A DNA stretch of 26,101 nucleotides from Sphingomonas sp. (GTDB taxonomy: Bacteria; Pseudomonadota; Alphaproteobacteria; Sphingomonadales; Sphingomonadaceae): contig PNLG01000291.1 in NCBI GenBank assembly GCA_013822915.1, forward strand, positions 1-26,101. Reading direction: 5' to 3'. The position numbers and the translations under genes are program-made. Position 1 is the first letter of the stretch, and every line of letters starts with the position of its first letter. Below, one piece after another: positions 23,362-26,101 of this stretch. Below the pieces are notes generated by a model. That model was not told the DNA's origin. It was given only the letters and a program-made list of their open reading frames with translations, and made no database searches.

Positions 23362-24039
23362 ATGCATATTGAACCTGGCCTCGTCGACGGCGCCAAAATC
23401 GTGCTGAGCTATGCGACGGCCGCCGCTGCCGGAAGCTATACCGTCAAAGCCGCCTTGGACGCCGTGCGCGACAAGGGGCTGTTCTCGCTTGTCGTGCGAA
23501 GCGCGATCGCGACGGCCGCGGTCTTCTGCTTTTTTCATGTTCTGCCGCACTATCCGATTGGCGTGTCCGAGGTACATTTCATTCTTGGCTCGAGCCTGTT
23601 TCTGATACTTGGCGCGGCACCAGCAGCCATCGGTTTAGCGCTGGCGCTTCTGCTGCAAGGTGTTCTGTTCGAGCCCAAGGATCTGCCGCAGTATGGCATG
23701 AATGTCACCACGCTGCTGGTTCCGCTCTTTGCGCTGCGGTTCGTTGCACAACGGGCTATTGCGGCCAATACCGCCTATGTCGACCTGACGTATCGGCAGG
23801 CCCTTGCCTTGTCTACGACGTACCAGGGCGGAGTTATCGCCTGGGTGGCGTTCTGGGCGTTCTACGGAGGCGGCTTCGGCGCCGAGAACATCGCGTCGGT
23901 TGCGAGCTTTGGCGCCGCCTACACAGCTGTCGTGCTGATCGAGCCACTGGTCGATCTGGCCTTGCTGGCTGCGGCCAAGGCGCTGCGCGGGCTCGACGGA
24001 TCGCCGCTGGTGGTGGCGCGGCTGTATCGAGCGGCCTGA
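23362..24039 (+). CDS. cbiM: CbiM-type cobalt-uptake membrane protein (ECF transporter S-component)
   Basis: Probably it imports Co(II) for corrin synthesis. The 225-residue protein begins MHIEPG; the N-terminal Met-His is part of the metal site in the CbiM/NikM family. It shows SYATAAAAGSYT near 16, EVLPHYP-like HVLPHYPIGVSEVHFILGS near 58-76, YGMNVTTLLVPLFALR near 112 and TYQGGVIAWVAFWAFYGG near 152, with about six or seven membrane helices. The ATG at 23362 has an ideal GGAGGG; an ATG four codons earlier would bury the functional N-terminus. No CbiN, CbiQ or CbiO partner gene lies in the window. It could also carry Ni(II), but the B12 riboswitch favours cobalt. Confidence 0.88.
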   Translation: MHIEPGLVDGAKIVLSYATAAAAGSYTVKAALDAVRDKGLFSLVVRSAIATAAVFCFFHVLPHYPIGVSEVHFILGSSLFLILGAAPAAIGLALALLLQGVLFEPKDLPQYGMNVTTLLVPLFALRFVAQRAIAANTAYVDLTYRQALALSTTYQGGVIAWVAFWAFYGGGFGAENIASVASFGAAYTAVVLIEPLVDLALLAAAKALRGLDGSPLVVARLYRAA

Positions 24040-24112
24040 TCAGTACCTTCAGCTCGGGTCCAGGTCTCCTATCCCGAAGGGCGCCTGAGACACCGGCCAT
24101 GCCTGGGAACAC
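24040..24112 (+). other. Spacer between cbiM and cobF
   Basis: These 73 bp contain a possible stem (GTCTC at 24064-24068 with GAGAC at 24087-24091, enclosing CCC-GAA-GGG) and a weak GGGA before the cobF ATG. There is no third riboswitch. Read-through from cbiM into cobF is likely. Confidence 0.3.
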
Positions 24113-24916
24113 ATGATTGAGCTCCTCCTGGTCGGTATCGGCACCGGCAACCCCGAGCATTTGACTCTGCAGGCCATCCGGGCGCTGAACTCTGCTGACC
24201 TGATCCTCATTCCGAGGAAGGGGCCGGAAAAGTCGGATCTGGCTGATCTGCGCCGCAGCATTTGTGCCGAAGTGCTGACCAGCCCGACAACCAGGATCGC
24301 CGAGTTCGATATGCCGCTCCGCAATCGTGCCGACGCCGATTATTGGGGCGGTGTCGACGCGTGGCATGATGCAATCGCAGCAGTCTGGTCATCGGCTGTG
24401 TGCTCGGAACTTGGCGATGCACGCCTGCGTGGGACGGGATATCGCGTCGATAACGCCACGGTAGCGCTGCTGGTGTGGGGAGATCCCGCGCTTTTCGACA
24501 GCACCTTGCGCATTGCAGCCCGGCTCGATCCCTCGCCACAGGTGCGGGTCATTCCCGGGATTACGTCGATGCAGGCACTTTGTGCATCACATGCAATCCC
24601 CCTCAACGAGATCGGCGCACCGTTTCTGGTGACAACCGGCCGGCGTCTGCGCGACGAAGGCTGGCCCGCCGATGTCGATACACTGGTCGTGATGCTTGAC
24701 GGAGATTGTGCGTTCCAGCACCTCGATCCCGCCGGCGTGATGGTCTGGTGGGGGGCCTATGTTGGTATGCCGGCCGAGACGATCCTATCCGGCCCGCTCG
24801 CCGAAACAGGGCCACGCATCGTCGTAACGCGCGCCAAAGCTCGCGCTCAATTTGGCTGGATCATGGATACCTATCTGCTAAGGCGCGCGCGACCGCACTC
24901 TGCCTCCAGCACATAG
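24113..24916 (+). CDS. cobF: Precorrin-6A synthase (deacetylating)
   Basis: It methylates C1 of precorrin-5 and releases acetate, giving precorrin-6A, a step specific to the aerobic pathway. The 267-residue tetrapyrrole methylase has LLVGIGTGNPEHLTLQA at 5-21 and IPRKGPEKSDLADLRR near 33. These are followed by PLRNRADADYWGGVDAWHDAI near 69, LVWGDPALFDSTLRI near 121 and VIPGITSMQALCASHAIPLN near 144. Length is as expected. It sits apart from the other methylases, behind cbiM and probably under riboswitch 2, so its dose may be set differently from that of CobJ and CobM. It is the last pathway gene before the right-hand transposon remnant. Confidence 0.95.
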   Translation: MIELLLVGIGTGNPEHLTLQAIRALNSADLILIPRKGPEKSDLADLRRSICAEVLTSPTTRIAEFDMPLRNRADADYWGGVDAWHDAIAAVWSSAVCSELGDARLRGTGYRVDNATVALLVWGDPALFDSTLRIAARLDPSPQVRVIPGITSMQALCASHAIPLNEIGAPFLVTTGRRLRDEGWPADVDTLVVMLDGDCAFQHLDPAGVMVWWGAYVGMPAETILSGPLAETGPRIVVTRAKARAQFGWIMDTYLLRRARPHSASST

Positions 24917-25080
24917 CGCAACATGGCCAGTTCCCTTGTCCGCTGCTGGGAAACGCCGACGTCGATCCCACCCCTGCCAAGTCCGGAAGCAGTCGGCCGG
25001 AAGCAGGAAGTCGGCATTCGGCAGCTTCCAGCTGAAGAGCGAACGTTGGCACGGGTGGAGCGCCTCGGCGACCGTGCCCG
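24917..25080. repeat. Non-coding junction between cobF and the IS256 remnant, with a short direct repeat
   Basis: No gene is visible. CCGGAAGCAG occurs twice (24983-24992 and 24997-25006) at a 14-bp period. This stretch should include the 3' end of the IS256 element, but no terminal inverted repeat or target duplication could be assigned by eye. Confidence 0.3.
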
Positions 25081-25822
25081 CTACGCGTTCTTCAGGGCAT
25101 CGCGGGCGTGGTGCTCGACCAGGGCGTGCCGGAGTGCCGGCAATTGCCGATGCGACGTCATCCGTCGCAAGCCGGCCTTCGCCTCTATCATGCCAGCGGC
25201 GGCCCACCGCAAGGCCATCGAGGCATCGCGCCAGCGCTTCACGTTGCGTGTGACGCGCCAGATCGTGCCCTGCATGTTTTCGATGGCGTTGGTGCAGGCC
25301 AACGAGCTGCGCAACTCGAAAGGTAGGCGGAGCCGGGTAACGGTGAGGATCTCATCGAGGCCTTTCGGGATACTGCCGGATACTCCGGGCGCCTCGCGTT
25401 GGATGCGCTTGGCGTGATCCCTGAACAGGCGCTCAGCTTCAAGCACTTCGTCCATCTCCCAGGCCTTGCGCAGCGTCTTTCGCACGCTGCCCACGTACTT
25501 CTTGGGGCGGCGCTCTAATATGTTGCGGGCCTTGTGATCCTGGCAGCGCTGGATCGGCGTGAGCTTACCGAACCTCGCCTTCACCGCCTTTAGTGCCTTT
25601 GCACCGTCGAGGATAAAGAGGCGCAAGACCGCGGGGTCGAGACCGCGTCCGACGAGTTTGTCGACCAAAGCCTGTGTGGCGGCTGCGTTCTCGGTTGCCC
25701 CTTCGACCCGAACGGGGGTGCTTCTCCCCGTGGCCATCGATCCCAGTGGCGCCGATCAGCACGATGTCCTCCGGCGTGCCACGAGCCTCATTCCAGCGAC
25801 GTCGCGCCTTCTGAACACGCCT
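25081..25822 (-). pseudogene. IS256-family (mutator-type) transposase, truncated and frameshifted
   Basis: The C-terminal half of an IS256-type DDE transposase is clear on the minus strand. From the N-terminal side it reads EGATENAAATQ, LFILDGAKAL, IQRCQDHKARNILERRPKKY, APGVSGSIPKGLDEILTVTRL, SLACTNAIENMQGTI (catalytic Glu) and RNVKRWRDASMALRW. The preceding piece, DIVLIGATGIDGHGEKHP, lies in a different frame. Removing one G from the GGGGG at 25714-25718 would join the two. The N-terminal third, with the first catalytic Asp, is absent; the remnant begins almost at the stop codon of the neighbouring ArdC-like gene. It is inactive and marks the right boundary of the cobalamin cluster. Confidence 0.85.
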
Positions 25823-25824
25823 AC

Positions 25825-25847
25825 CGGCGGCCGCTAAGCGGCCGCCG
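25825..25847. repeat. Perfect 11-bp inverted repeat at the ArdC-like stop codon
   Basis: CGGCGGCCGCT and AGCGGCCGCCG flank a single A at 25836, and the stop codon of the ArdC-like gene lies in the centre. As RNA it would be a very strong GC hairpin with few loop bases and no T run, or as DNA a cruciform or binding palindrome. It also sits at the edge of the IS256 remnant, so it may be linked to the insertion junction. Confidence 0.45.
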
Positions 25848-26101
25848 ACTGTTTCTCCGGTTCAGCCGCCGCAGCCGGAGTCGAGAACTCCGCGAGATAA
25901 TCCGCCGCTCGCTGCGCATGGGCGGCGGCGGCAAAGATCGCCCGCTTGTCATCCTTCAGTGCCTTTAGCCACGAGGCGATATAGGCGGCGTGCTCCGCGC
26001 GCGGCGCGGGGGTCAAGGCGAGGTCGGCGCAGACAAAGGCCGCGCCCAGCTCGGCGACCAGCTCTTCCATGGCGTAGCCTTCATCGCCAAACCGCTTGCG
26101 C
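25834..26101 (-). CDS. ArdC-like antirestriction protein, zincin-type metallopeptidase domain (C-terminal part only)
   Basis: The gene enters from the right edge of the window and only its last 88 codons are present. RKRFGDEGYAMEELVAELGAAF is the conserved C-terminal region of the DUF1738/ArdC peptidase-like domain, where EELVAE is thought to supply a zinc ligand; the HEXXH motif would lie upstream, outside the window. AEHAAYIASWLKALKDDKRAIF AAAAHAQRAADYL also matches the family, followed by an Ala/Pro-rich tail. ArdC proteins protect incoming single-stranded DNA during conjugation and are carried by plasmids and ICEs. An in-frame Met at 26070 is internal to the domain and not the true start. 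Confidence 0.85.
   Translation of the reverse strand, partial: RKRFGDEGYAMEELVAELGAAFVCADLALTPAPRAEHAAYIASWLKALKDDKRAIFAAAAHAQRAADYLAEFSTPAAAAEPEKQSAAA

Noticed and set aside
1..26101. CRISPR arrays, tRNA or rRNA genes and replication origins
   Set aside because: No regularly spaced repeats, cloverleaf-like genes, rRNA blocks or iteron clusters were seen on either strand.

Overview
The window is GC-rich alphaproteobacterial DNA. The late-cobalt-insertion (aerobic, Pseudomonas denitrificans-type) cobalamin gene set, two B12 riboswitches, and ArdC-type and small conserved accessory genes at the edges most resemble a sphingomonad (Sphingobium/Novosphingobium/Sphingopyxis-like) plasmid or genomic island. 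The host assignment is inference; no rRNA or tRNA is present to anchor it.

Layout. (1) 1-1922: a small accessory gene on the minus strand with a good intrinsic terminator, a pair of 12-bp inverted repeats, a decayed IS91-family transposase, and about 430 bp without a gene. (2) 1923-9606: nucleotide-loop, amide and side-chain genes in four blocks: cobU-cobT-cobS (-), a CobC-like phosphatase-cbiB-cobD-bluB (+), then cobO-cobQ (-). (3) 9649-23037: a cobalamin riboswitch followed by a long, tightly overlapping plus-strand operon: DUF1636 protein, cobW, cobN, cobG, cobH, cobI, cobJ, cobL, cobE, cobM, cobB, cobA. cobK lies on the opposite strand between cobJ and cobL. (4) 23070-24916: a second riboswitch, a CbiM-like cobalt-uptake membrane protein, and cobF. 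(5) 24917-26101: a frameshifted, N-terminally truncated IS256-family transposase and the C-terminal end of an ArdC-like protein that runs out of the window.

Together the genes cover uroporphyrinogen III to adenosylcobalamin: CobA, CobI, CobG, CobJ, CobM, CobF, CobK, CobL, CobH and CobB make the a,c-diamide; CobN is the large subunit for cobalt insertion; CobO adenosylates; CobQ amidates; CobD and CbiB add the aminopropanol arm; CobU, CobT, CobS, BluB and CobC build and attach the lower ligand. Not present here are the AAA+ cobaltochelatase subunits (cobS/cobT in the P. denitrificans sense), a cob(II)yrinate reductase, a threonine kinase (PduX/BluE), BtuB/BtuFCD uptake genes, and the CbiN/Q/O partners of CbiM. 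They would have to be encoded elsewhere.

The core pathway is well known. The more open points are the antisense cobK squeezed between two operon genes, the riboswitch-led DUF1636-cobW pair, a solitary riboswitch-controlled CbiM with a possible mutually exclusive pairing in front of its start codon, and a near-complete vitamin pathway lying between decayed transposons and plasmid-type genes. No wholly new system was identified.
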